Origin: Nemertoderma westbladi
Lineage: Eukaryota > Xenacoelomorpha > Nemertodermatida > Nemertodermatidae
DNA: 44,038 bases
Assembly (NCBI GenBank): GCA_032718475.1
Contig: JAUCBJ010001487.1
Coordinates: 1 to 44,038 of the forward strand
Direction of reading: 5' to 3'
In this document: piece after piece, positions 11,857-22,013 of the stretch
Layout of the letters: each line of letters opens with the position of its first letter
How positions within the stretch are numbered: position 1 is the stretch's first letter
Translations under genes and position numbers: made by a program
The notes under the pieces: model-generated
Databases searched by the model: none
Seen by the model: the letters and a program-made list of their open reading frames with translations, nothing else
Told to the model about the DNA's origin: nothing

Positions 11857-13825
11857 GTGAGTTGCTATTCACTAACATAAATTATCAATCAACTGGGACT
11901 GTGTACGCGCCTACGAGGTATTAAATGATAAAACAGTTATTCAATCTTATGAATTTATTTCATTTCAAATCCATTTTATTATAGGAATTGTTAATTAATT
12001 ATGTTTTTGATACTTTTTGAAAGAATCAGATTTTGTTTATTTGACATACCGACGCCAGCTGTTCTACCATTGCCTAACAACTGCACGTGGATAAAAGTTA
12101 CACATACTCTCCCTGTAGACATTAATCCAATCCGTATCGAAATAACGCCTAACCAAACCAAATATCGTAAAACATTTCACAATCATTTCATAATTCCACA
12201 AACTCTCGGCGTGTCGTGTGCCAAAATTTACCGAAGACGGGTTGCCATTCTGTAGTATTCTACGTTTATGGTACAACAGTCTTACATGATCTGATGATGT
12301 CTGCGACAAGTGATGTGGAACCTATAGTGTTCGTCATGTATTACAATAATATACGTAAATTATTAAATAATAGTAATTAATAATTTAATATAAAGTGTCG
12401 AAACGTCTTTTGTTTGTAATCTTCGATCGCCCTTTACGTTAGGGATTTATTAGGACCGATATTGTATTTAAAAACAAAATGTATCGCCATTTCAAAAATT
12501 ACGCAAATTTAATGTCCAGGCCGGTACCGCGTTGTCCAAACTGGCAATAAATATTCGGCACCAAGTAAATGAAAGAAGTGACTTCGTGAACTCAGGACTA
12601 ATTTCCGATGGTGTCATTCGTACGTGTTTAATTTGTGGGCTCCTGCTCCAGCCGTCCCTTATATCCCCGCCTGGGGCGTTGTAGGCTACGGAATTCATTA
12701 AATTGTAAAGTAGGTTTTACGAGAATGTTAGGATCAAGCACAGCGGGAAACCGTATCAGGTTACAAATTATTCGCCGAGCAATCTCCCGGTGCTAATATT
12801 TGCGGTGTATTGTTTCAACATAACTGATGATTTTACTAACTGTAAAGTGTCAACTTTTGTAAATTAGGAAGATCTTTGATTTACGATCTTATCCAATCGG
12901 GTGATACGGGGTGATACGCATACCTCAAAGGTGGCGTTGACGTAAATGTGATTGTTTTTTTTTTTCGATTATAATGAAAAATTTAGATTATTTATTTAAA
13001 TACGCTACCTTATATTTTTGTTCCTACTAACTACTTTATCACCCTCGTTTCATGTTTGGTCAATATTAATATCTTACAATAAATATTCACATTATGATTC
13101 GAGAAATTTCGTTTATTTCCGATGCGATAATTACTCTCCGCCGATTGCGACAACTTTATATGGTGACACGTCATGAAAGTATTCCTTGCACAACGAAGCT
13201 ATAAGTTATACATCCTCCAAAAAAGTAATGAAAAGTATATACGTAATTTCATGAATGAATAATGAATATATATACCTTTTGCTTTCCTGAAATGATTAAA
13301 TTCGAGAGGCAATGAGAAAGGTTACTGCTGATAAAGTTGTTACTCTACTCACTCAGTTCTCCTTAAATGTGATTTTTACTCCGTATCGCAGGCAGACTTT
13401 AACACTGCTGACCACCATCCATTATAGATATAGTAGCTGATCGAACGCCAATTGTGTAACAGTTGGAGCATCACCTACGGCAACTCCAATTGTTATCCCA
13501 TCACATCATTATACTTTTTTACCAGTTCCACTCCCTGTAAAGTGTAAACTGATGCGTTGCAGTTTACAGGACAGGTGTTCAGTATGGAGTACGTCTGTGG
13601 TGTGTTTAACTCTTCTGCTTCACAAAGAGGAAACATTCCTAAAATATCGATTCTGTAGAGTTTGTCCGAGCTCGTTCGACCTAGTAGAATTCGACAGCTA
13701 ACCTACTGTGTGTCACCTCTCACCTGTATGTTTGCAATGGGGAAATGATTACAATATTTACAAGACTAAAGACACCGTATCTTAGTATAGATCAGAGAGA
13801 ACGCAATGAAATAAAAGCTCGAAGC
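11857..13825 (+). other. Intron 1 (visible numbering), unique part
   Basis: No gene recognised. Two small hairpins are visible near 13455-13495 (AACAGTTGGAG against CTCCAATTGTT) and 13540-13575 (CTGTAAAGTGTAAACTG against CAGTTTACAGG). The short ORFs here have no family resemblance. Confidence 0.5.
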
Positions 13826-14355
13826 GCTAGGGGCGCGGGGCGCTGGGCGTGGGAACGGGGCGGGGGCGCGGGACGCTGGGTCCGGGGCGGGGGCGCAGGA
13901 CGCGGTGCCCGGGGCGGGGGCGCGGGGCTAGTTGCCCGGGGCGCGGGGCACGTGGCGGGACGCTGGGCGCGGGAGCGGGGCGCGGGACGCTGGGCGCGGG
14001 GCGGGGGCGCAGGACGCGGTGCCCGGGGCGGGGGCGCGGGACGCTGGGTCCGGGGCGGGGGCGCGGGGCTAGTTGCCCGGGGCGCGGGGCACGTGGCGGG
14101 ACGCTGGGCGCGGGAGCGGGGCGCGGGACGCTGGGCGCGGGGCGGGGGCGCAGGACGCGGTGCCCGGGGCGGGGGCGCGGGACGCTGGGTCCGGGGCGGG
14201 GGCGCGGGGCTAGTTGCCCGGGGCGCGGGGCACGTGGCGGGACGCTGGGCGCGGGAGCGGGGCGCGGGACGCTGGGCGCGGGGCGGGGGCGCAGGACGCG
14301 GTGCCCGGGGCGGGGGCGCGGGACGCTGGGTCCGGGGCGGGGGCGCAGGACACGC
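13826..14355. repeat. GC-rich minisatellite, 141-bp period
   Basis: The marker CGCGGGGCTAGTTGCCCGGG recurs at 13921, 14062 and 14203, exactly 141 bp apart. Each unit is built from shorter GC-rich modules such as GGGACGCTGGGCGCGGGG. The block is extremely G-rich on the + strand and dense in CpG, in contrast with its AT-rich surroundings. It is open in several frames on both strands only because stop codons are rare in this composition. Confidence 0.95.
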
Positions 14356-14399
14356 TACAGCCAATCCTGCGTTTTATAGAACTGTTGTCAATTGATTAA

Positions 14400-15285
14400 A
14401 TTTGTTACTTTGTTGTTATTGATCTGTCATAGATTCTTTATGAGGTTATGACATTTTATCAGATTTACTTTTTATGCTATCAAATATCTAATTGACTATA
14501 TAAGAATAAATTTTCTTAATAATTTCCTTGTCGGTTTCCGCCCATGGATGGACTTTTACACTGCTTTTGGTGGCTTGACATGGAGAAAGACCTTATACTA
14601 TACTTATCCTTTTACTTAATCATACGCTTAAAAACCAACTGAATGCCGTTATACTTGTAATATAAAGTGGATGAATTCGCCATAGTTCCGACTGAAGCGA
14701 TGTTAGTTCTAATTCGAAATGTAAACGCTATTCTATTAGTGGTAATTGAAAATCCGGCAGATAACTGCCATTTTTTCGCTGAATCTTTCATTAAAGTATA
14801 ATTAAACTTATAATGTAAAAAATGACAGGAACCCACATCTTATGGCGCACCATTGTGTAGAACTAAATTACATCAGAACTAACGACGGAATATCCAAAAA
14901 ACGGCCTTCAGTTTATGAGAGTTATTATTGTCCACGTCAAGGTTGTCGCTCTCTGGTAATACTTATTGCATTGATTAGCATGGACTTCTACTCTACCTAC
15001 CGAAGCGTCCTTAGCCACTTCCTTCCAGACATCCCCTTCAGACAATACGATACCGTAAGAGAAAACACTCAATATTCTATTACTCGACCCATTATCAAAG
15101 TGCTTGTTATATGATATTGATTATGATTCGTATCCGAACTAGGACATTGGATGTAGTTCAGCTATGGCAGCCCACTTACGAGTCCTCCAAGAAGGATTTG
15201 ATCAATTTGTCTAGCCGATTAAGTAGTAGTATGATGTTGTACGTGGGTGCGGGTGGGTTATCTGCGGAATATGTTATTTTCAGAT
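14400..15285 (+). other. Intron 1, unique part
   Basis: No feature supported. ORFs at 14612-14836 (minus) and 14842-15114 (plus) show no recognisable family, no splice logic with the channel and no repeated structure. Confidence 0.45.
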
Positions 15286-15530
15286 AGCAGGGGGAGAACT
15301 GGACGCAATAAAAATTCATCCCTCTCCAGGGGAAATTCGACACAAATAACAGCTGATTACTCTCAAAAATAAAACTGTAACCTGTTCTATTGTGTTTAGT
15401 ATATTGTTTTGGTTAAAATACCGTGCTACTGTAACCTGCTCCTTTCCCTAAATTGAGAATTTAACATTGAGGCGGGATATTAATTCGCCAAGATGGGATT
15501 TGCGTCCAATTCCCCCCCCCCCCTCCCCTC
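15286..15530 (-). mobile_element. MITE with G-run/C-run ends and GAACTGGACGCAA inverted termini
   Basis: Starts GGGGGAGAACTGGACGCAAT and ends TTTGCGTCCAATTCCCCCCC, so the ends are inverted repeats (GGACGCAA/TTGCGTCC) followed by G or C runs. It is homologous, in the opposite orientation, to 25724-26248. It lacks the nested insert found in that copy, so it serves as an empty-site reference. Confidence 0.75.
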
Positions 15531-15899
15531 CCGTCTCGTTACTTTACAACACGCTGTGGGTAGCTGTGAAGATGCTGTCGGCCCAAATAGGGGGTACGAT
15601 TCAAAGCAAACTAGTTCAATCTTCATTATTAATTAATGATTTTTATAATAATTTATTAATTATTTAATGAACATTAGTTATATTTAATGAACACCAGCAC
15701 TATTAATGCAACCTACTACTGTACTAATGCACAATGCAATAATATATTTGCAATTGCTTCCTTGCTTTATATTAATTACATAATAACATTTATTTATTGA
15801 TTTGGCATTGTTTATTAAAATCTATATAAAGAATAAAAATATACACAACTTATTATTTTGCTAATAAAACGTTTTTTACAATAATGATAATATTTCCAG
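15531..15899 (+). other. End of intron 1, AT-rich
   Basis: No feature seen except the acceptor TATTTCCAG at 15891-15899. Confidence 0.5.
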
Positions 15900-16099
15900 A
15901 AGAACTGGAATTCGACGAGGAGGAATCCGCTATACGAGCCCGTTACCTCCAGACTTCGCGGATAAATTACAACTCGGATTCGGTTCTGGGACAGCCCGGT
16001 GAGGGGCGCAGGCGTTCCAGAGCCGTTCTATACCAACTCAGCGGTCATTTACAGAACAAAAGTGTCGGGAGAAAAGGCCGATTTGGAAAAATGGGAAAT
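15900..16099 (+). CDS. Elk: ELK K+ channel exon 2: linker from PAS to S1
   Basis: Begins by completing a Glu codon (G|AA), reads through an acidic EELEFDEEES segment and contains RRRSRAVLYQLSGHLQ, a signature of the ELK/Kv12 N-linker just before the membrane domain. It ends in phase 0 at AAT|GTAAGA. The match to the ELK signature is one of the reasons for choosing ELK over EAG or ERG. Confidence 0.95.
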
Positions 16100-16478
16100 G
16101 TAAGAGGATGAATATTACATACAAAATACAAATTATTATAAATAAACAACATAAATAATAATAATTCTAGATAAAAAAAGTTAAAACTATAGTTTTTTTT
16201 TTCAAAATTCGACACAAATATCTGTAATTTATAAACTCCAAGATGGCACAAACCATGAGTATGATATTTTATCATCGTCATCTTACTAAAGAAATAAACA
16301 AATACCAGTGAGGTGAAGACATTTCTTTATAATCATTAGAGTAGAATGATTTGTAGCTATAACTCCACACTAATAAATATAAATATAAAAGCAGAAATTA
16401 TTAAAACCTAAATGTATATAACAATATAATATAATTGCAAATCCTAATTATACATTATTAATTTATCCTTTAATTTAG

Positions 16479-16737
16479 AATATACTAACGGATAAACCCC
16501 GGGTTCTTCCCAAATACACCGTTGCCGCCCAAAAGAAACCCCGATTCATTCTCCTTCACTACTCGGTATTCAAATCGATGTGGGATTGGTTGATTCTCAT
16601 AGCGACTTTCTACGTAGCGATAATTGTACCTTACAACGCCGCCTTCCACATATCGGGTTGTCCTGATAAAAAATCCTCCGCCAACGATAAACCTACGAGG
16701 TACACAGATTGCATGGTCGAGGTCTTGTTTATGGTTG
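16479..16737 (+). CDS. Elk: ELK K+ channel exon 3: S1 and start of S2
   Basis: Acceptor TTAATTTAG, donor GTAAGT, phase 0 in and 1 out. The exon reads LPKYTVAAQKKPRFILLHYS, then WDWLILIATFYVAIIVPYNA (S1), then a short extracellular loop with two Cys, then the start of S2 (MVEVLFMV). The HYS-F-K...WDWLIL pattern is shared by all KCNH channels; ATFYVA and VPYN are ELK-like. Confidence 0.96.
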
Positions 16738-17152
16738 GTAAGTTGAATTTGTAGTCTGTATTAGACCACAAGGGACAATAACGGGCTAATCCCATTTCTT
16801 TATTTCAGTTAATGATGCAGTGGCAAATGCATTGATATTGCATGGAATTTAATAATATTTCAACATCCACCCCCATGCGGGGTAAAAGAGGTATCGATAA
16901 ATTAAGATTACTAGTAATATCTAAATAAATTATACGGACGTTAATAGTTAAAGTTGTAACATATTCAGCTGGTTGCGAGGACGGCAGGAGATGGACAGAC
17001 TAGGCACGTTATAGCTGGTCGCAGGGGGCACAGGATTGGTCACAGAATGTGCACGTACATTCCGGTGCGAGAGAGTGGATGAAAGTCCTGTTTCCACACA
17101 ACGTATGACCGTGTGCAGTGAGCCGGTGTCTCAGCCTGGGCGGCTCCCAAGT
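16738..17152 (+). other. Intron 3, unique part before the 17-bp array
   Basis: Moderately GC-rich from 16970 on. No gene or known element is recognised. Confidence 0.45.
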
Positions 17153-18710
17153 TGCAACTGTTGCTCAATTGCGACTATTGCTGAATCGCGACTGTTGCTG
17201 AATCGCAACTGTTGCTGAATCGCGACTATTGCTGAATCGCGACTGTTGCTGAATCGCGACTATTGCTGAATCGCGACTATTGCTGAATCGCGACTGTTGC
17301 TGAATCGCGACTATTGCTGAATCGCGACTGTTGCTGAATCGCAACTGTTGCTGAATCGCGACTATTGCTGAATCGCGACTGTTGCTGAATCGCGACTATT
17401 GCTGAATCGCGACTATTGCTGAATCGCGACTGTTGCTGAATCGCGACTATTGCTGAATCGCGACTATTGCTGAATCGCGACTGTTGCTGAATCGCGACTA
17501 TTGCTGAATCGCGACTGTTGCTGAATCGCGACTATTGCTGAATCGCGACTATTGCTGAATCGCGACTGTTGCTGAATCGCGACTATTGCTGAATCGCGAC
17601 TGTTGCTGAATCGCGACTATTGCTGAATCGCGACTATTGCTGAATCGCGACTGTTGCTGAATCGCGACTATTGCTGAATCGCGACTATTGCTGAATCGCG
17701 ACTATTGCTGAATCGCGACTGTTGCTGAATCGCGACTATTGCTGAATCGCGACTGTTGCTGAATCGCGACTGTTGCTGAATCGCGACTATTGCTGAATCG
17801 CGACTGTTGCTGAATCGCGACTATTGCTGAATCGCGACTATTGCTGAATCGCGACTATTGCTGAATCGCGACTGTTGCTGAATCGCGACTATTGCTGAAT
17901 CGCGACTGTTGCTGAATCGCGACTGTTGCTGAATCGCGACTATTGCTGAATCGCGACTGTTGCTGAATCGCGACTATTGCTGAATCGCGACTGTTGCTGA
18001 ATCGCAACTGTTGCTGAATCGCGACTATTGCTGAATCGCGACTGTTGCTGAATCGCGACTATTGCTGAATCGCGACTATTGCTGAATCGCGACTGTTGCT
18101 GAATCGCGACTATTGCTGAATCGCGACTATTGCTGAATCGCGACTGTTGCTGAATCGCGACTATTGCTGAATCGCGACTGTTGCTGAATCGCGACTGTTG
18201 CTGAATCGCGACTATTGCTGAATCGCGACTGTTGCTGAATCGCGACTATTGCTGAATCGCGACTGTTGCTGAATCGCGACTGTTGCTGAATCGCGACTAT
18301 TGCTGAATCGCGACTATTGCTGAATCGCGACTGTTGCTGAATCGCGACTGTTGCTGAATCGCGACTATTGCTGAATCGCGACTGTTGCTGAATCGCGACT
18401 GTTGCTGAATCGCGACTGTTGCTGAATCGCGACTATTGCTGAATCGCGACTGTTGCTGAATCGCGACTGTTGCTGAATCTCGACTGTTGCTGAATCGCGA
18501 CTGTTGCTGAATCGCGACTGTTGCTGAATCGCGACTGTTGCTGAATCGTGGCTGTTGCTGAATCGTGACTGTTGCTGAATCGCGACTATTGCTGAATCGC
18601 GACTGTTGCTGAATCGTGGCTGTTGCTGAATCGCGACTGTTGCTGAATCGCGACTGTTGCTGAATCGCGACTATTGATGAATCGCGACTGTTACTGAATC
18701 GCGACTGCTG
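17153..18710. repeat. 17-bp minisatellite, about 90 copies
   Basis: Unit GCTGAATCGCGACTRTT (R = A or G) repeated head to tail. Nearly all units are identical apart from one dimorphic base, G or A, in ACT[G/A]TTGCTG. A few carry GCAACT instead of GCGACT (near 17205, 17341, 18004). The right end degenerates. Each unit holds TCGCGA. The 17-bp unit gives a 51-bp/17-residue open reading on the minus strand at 18297-18767 by chance of phase. No spacers separate the units, so this is not CRISPR. Confidence 0.98.
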
Positions 18711-19565
18711 CAGAGGTGACACGACTTTTGCGTAATAGCAGTGACACCAGCTACATATATTTTTCATCTCTCATTAGTAATGAAACAACCACTACCTAAA
18801 TACTACTAAATATTTGTTTTCCAGGAATTTAATTACACGAAATTAATTGGATAACGGTTACTGTTGTGTAAATATTTATTGTTTACAATTTTGATGGTGA
18901 TAGCGATGGGCCATCGAATTGGATGCGGTGCGTTGTGGTGGATATTTATTGATGCCGTTATTTCATTTCCACTGAGTTTTAATTGGGATGTCATTTATTT
19001 GCTGAACAAGATAGCTTCTCCGACTCCGAGGCGTTCAGTTAATCTCCATGTTTTCTCTAAATTAATTTTTTATCCTTACGGATTAGTAGCTAATAGGTAG
19101 GGTGTGATGTTCTCTGCGGCAACATCTCATTATAGAATGGGACTTGACTTCGCGTAGTCAAATGCATCTCAGGTAAAGAAGACGTTGAGGTACTACAGGA
19201 TGTCAACATTACGTTCTATAGTGGGCAGCGTGTATAGTGTCTCAGTTAGGTGACTAATATTTCAGGGTATTATCACTCTTGCTTGAGATTATTTTGTATC
19301 AGCCGAATTACCAACATGAATTCCAATCAAGATAATTTGTTACCATATGGAAAATTAACACGAATAAATCATCCAGGTAAATTGAATATTAATTGAGACT
19401 TTAGTTTCACCCCCATTAATTATTTTATTATACTTGCCTATTAAAATAAGGTATCAATATCTAACATTTCCCTTTTCCTAAAAATTACACAAATTAATTT
19501 AATTATAGTCCTAAAATATTAAATAGTTATATCCTGTTTTGTTGGCGGGTGCGGGAGACAGGACC
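18711..19565 (+). other. Intron 3, unique part between arrays
   Basis: No feature supported. A hydrophobic open reading at 18864-19100 has no ATG at its first codon and no recognised family. Confidence 0.45.
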
Positions 19566-19569
19566 TCAT

Positions 19570-20973
19570 AGAGGCCGTCGGAGAGGGCGGGGTCCATGGT
19601 ACCCATGATGGAGGCCGTCTGAGAGGGAGGGGTCCATGGTACCCAGGATGGAGGCCATGGGGGAGGGCGGGGTCCCTGGTATCCAGGATGGAGGCCGTCG
19701 GAGAGAGCGGGGTCCATGGTACCCAGGATGGAGGCCGTCGGAGAGGGCGGGGTCCATGGTACCCAGGATGGAGGACGCATTAGAGGGAGGGGTCCATGGT
19801 ACCCAGGATGGAGGCCGCCGGAGAGGTCGGGGTCCATGGTACCCAGGATGGAGGCCGTCAGAGAGAGGGAGGGGTCCATGGTACCCAGGACGGAGGCCGT
19901 CGGAGAGGGAGGGGTCCATGGTACCCAGGACGGAGGCCGTCGGAGAGAGCGGGGTCCATGGTACCCAGGACGGAGGCCGTCGGAGAGGGCGGGGTCCATG
20001 GTACCCATGATGGAGGCCGTCTGAGAGGGAGGGGTCCATGGTACCCAGGATGGAGGAGAGGGCGGGGTCCATGGTACCCAGGATGGAGGTCGTCGGAGAG
20101 GGAGGGGTCCATGGTACCCAGGATGGAGGCCATGGGGGAGGGCGGGGTCCTTGGTATCCAGGATGGAGGCTGTCGGAGAGAGCGGGGTCCATGGTACCCA
20201 GGACGGAGGCCGTCGGAGAGGGCGGGGTCCATGGTACCCAGGATGGAGGCCGTCTGAGAGGGAGGGGTCCATGGCACCCAGGATGGAGGCCATGGGGGAG
20301 GGCGGGGTCCCTGGTATCCAGGATGGAGGCTGTCGGAGAGAGCGGGTTCCATGGTACCCAGGACGGAGGCCGTCGGAGAGGGCGGGGTCCATGGTACCCA
20401 GGATGGAGGCCGTCAGAGAGGGAGGGGTCCATGGTACCCAGGGTGGAGGCCGTCAGAGAGGGAGGGGTCCATGGTACCCAGGATGGAGGACGCATTAGAG
20501 GGAGGGGTCCATGGTACCCAGGATGGAGGTCGTCGGAGAGGGCGGGGTCCATGGTACCCAGGATGGAGGCCGCCGGAGAGGTCGGGGTCCATGGTACCCA
20601 GGATGGAGGTCGTCGGAGAGGGCGGGGTCCATGGTACCCAGGATGGAGGATGCATTAGAGGGAGGGGCCCATGGTACCCAGGATGGAGGTCGTCGGAGAG
20701 GGCGGGGTCCATGGTACCCAGGATGGAGGCCGCCGGAGAGGGCGGGGTCCATGGTACCCAGGATGGAGGCCGCCGGAGAGGGCGGGGTCCATGGTACCCA
20801 GGATGGAGGTCGTCGGAGAGGGCGGGGTCCATGGTACCCAGGATGGAGGTCGTCGGAGAGGGCGGGGTCCATGGTACCCAGGATGGAGATCGCCGGAGAG
20901 GGCGGGGTCCATGGTACCCAGGATGGAGGTCGTCGGAGAGGGCGGGGTCCTTGGTACCCAGGATGGAGGCCGT
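19570..20973. repeat. 40-bp minisatellite, about 35 copies
   Basis: Unit containing GGGGTCCATGGTACCCAGGA followed by TGGAGGCCGTCGGAGAGGGC, period 40 bp, with variants (GGTCGTCGG, GACGCATTAGAG, GCCATGGGGG). Because 40 is not a multiple of 3 and few units contain stops, long open readings appear in several frames on both strands; these are not genes. The right end runs into the reverse-transcriptase remnant at 20960-21190 and shares its last codons. Confidence 0.97.
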
Positions 20974-21190
20974 GTTGACTATCAGAATGGCAATGAGGAG
21001 GCATTGAATGAGAAACAGGTGGGAGTGAGGCTCCTGGTTGACTGCGCGGAGGCGGTTTCCCAACTCCTTTTGGAATGCAGCCGTCTCAGGGCCGAGTCAA
21101 CCGAAGGTCTCAAAGGCCTCCGGGTAGAACAGGTGGCCTCGGTCGAACAGTTCCTCGTACGTTCTCCGCCTCCTCAAACGCACATGTCCT
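20960..21190 (-). pseudogene. Remnant of a retroelement reverse-transcriptase C-terminus
   Basis: On the minus strand the sequence reads YPEAFETFG, an in-frame stop (21097-21099), then LGPETAAFQKELGNRLRAV and a helical tail ending NTASILGT. This resembles the region that follows the polymerase domain in some metazoan retroelement ORFs (pattern: T-G-x-x-G-P-E ... F-x-x-E-L ... Q-R-x-x-x-A-I-x-x-G-N-A-A-S-x-L-G-T). Only the end of the ORF survives. It abuts the 40-bp minisatellite, whose unit repeats the final T-A-S-I-L-G-T codons. The identification comes from remembered family pattern and is moderate. Confidence 0.5.
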
Positions 21191-21476
21191 GTGCTATTGA
21201 ATCTTGTTTTTTGTTCCGTTTAAAATATATGAATAACATTGTGATCATATATATATCTTATTTGTAAACCCACGTTCCCTTTGATAATTTGATCATAATA
21301 ATAAATATATTTTTTGTGCGGTTTTTTAGGTGTTTTATCATTAAGTTTACAGGGTAAGATCCAAGTTTAATTTCCTAAATAATTTGATCAATTAGTGTCT
21401 CTTCGAAACTTGAGACGTTAATGAGTTGTTTGTTGATATTCAGATTTTTAACCTTCTCATTTTATTTACATTGTAG
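21191..21476 (+). other. End of intron 3
   Basis: AT-rich with no feature other than the acceptor TACATTGTAG. Confidence 0.5.
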
Positions 21477-21637
21477 ATATTATGTTTCACTTCCGAACGA
21501 CGTACGTTAGTAAATCCGGCCAGGTTGTTTATAATCCCCATTCCATCGCAATCAACTACCTTAAGGGATGGTTCATAGCGGACCTGATCGCAGCTGTACC
21601 CTTTGATTTGATATTCCTCATCGAGGCGGAATCGTTT
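21477..21637 (+). CDS. Elk: ELK K+ channel exon 4: end of S2, S2-S3 loop, S3
   Basis: Completes Asp (G|AT), reads [20 protein letters not shown], then [19 protein letters not shown], then EAESF before GTGAGT (phase 0). The [12 protein letters not shown] loop is diagnostic of ELK/Kv12. The Asp at the start of the exon and the Asp of FIADLIAA correspond to conserved acidic residues of the voltage-sensing domain. Confidence 0.97.
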
Positions 21638-21867
21638 GTGAGTAAAACTCATTACGTAAACGGATTTAAACTTAATTGGAATTTATATTTTGTTTGCATA
21701 ATCATAATAGTCCAGTGAATCTAGCAATAACACGTAATTTGTAATTTCAATCCAAACCATTTTTTGGATTCTAAATTCTTATGTTAAAAGAATAGCCAAA
21801 CAAAAAGAAATTTAATTTGTGCAATAAGATGTCATTCATTTGGAAATTAATATTAACTACTTTCAAC
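21638..21867 (+). other. Start of intron 4
   Basis: AT-rich, no feature seen. Confidence 0.4.
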
Positions 21868-22000
21868 TTCGTGTGAATAGCGGCACTTTTCAGCGTTATG
21901 ACCCGAGTGTATTTATGTAGGGAATGAGCGCAGCGAGGGAGGTTGACATTAATTAACGAGTAAGTCATAAACGCTGAATAGTGCCACTTTCACACAATGG
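21868..22000. mobile_element. Short inverted-repeat element (MITE-like), about 133 bp
   Basis: Arms of about 35 bp: GTGTGAATAGCGGCACTTTT continuing to CAGCGTTATGAC at 21870-21902, and GTCATAAACGCTGAATAGTG continuing to CCACTTTCACAC at 21964-21996. The spacer includes GAATGAGCGCAGCGAGGGAGG-type sequence and ATTAATTAACGAG. Confidence 0.7.
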
Positions 22001-22013
22001 TTTACGTAAGTTT

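Noticed and set aside
13745-14395. Gly/Arg/Ala-rich ORFs of up to 216 codons
   Set aside because: Entirely inside the 141-bp GC-rich tandem repeat, open on both strands because of composition.
14842-15114. 90-codon ORF as an extra channel exon
   Set aside because: No resemblance to KCNH sequence and exon 1 joins exon 2 directly in phase.
17153-18710. CRISPR array
   Set aside because: Units are contiguous with no unique spacers, and the genome is eukaryotic. The same applies to the 44-bp and 53-bp arrays.
18297-18767. 156-codon ORF with repeated QQQSRFSNSRD
   Set aside because: Translation of the 17-bp array (3 x 17 = 51 bp); no start or end outside the array makes sense as a gene.
18864-19100. 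78-codon hydrophobic ORF
   Set aside because: First codon is not ATG, no family match, no splice partners with the channel phases; exons 3 and 4 already join directly.
19511-21267. Long overlapping open readings on both strands with P/S/W/G-rich repeats
   Set aside because: They are produced by the 40-bp minisatellite, which lacks stops in several frames; all frames look equally coding and there is no unique domain.
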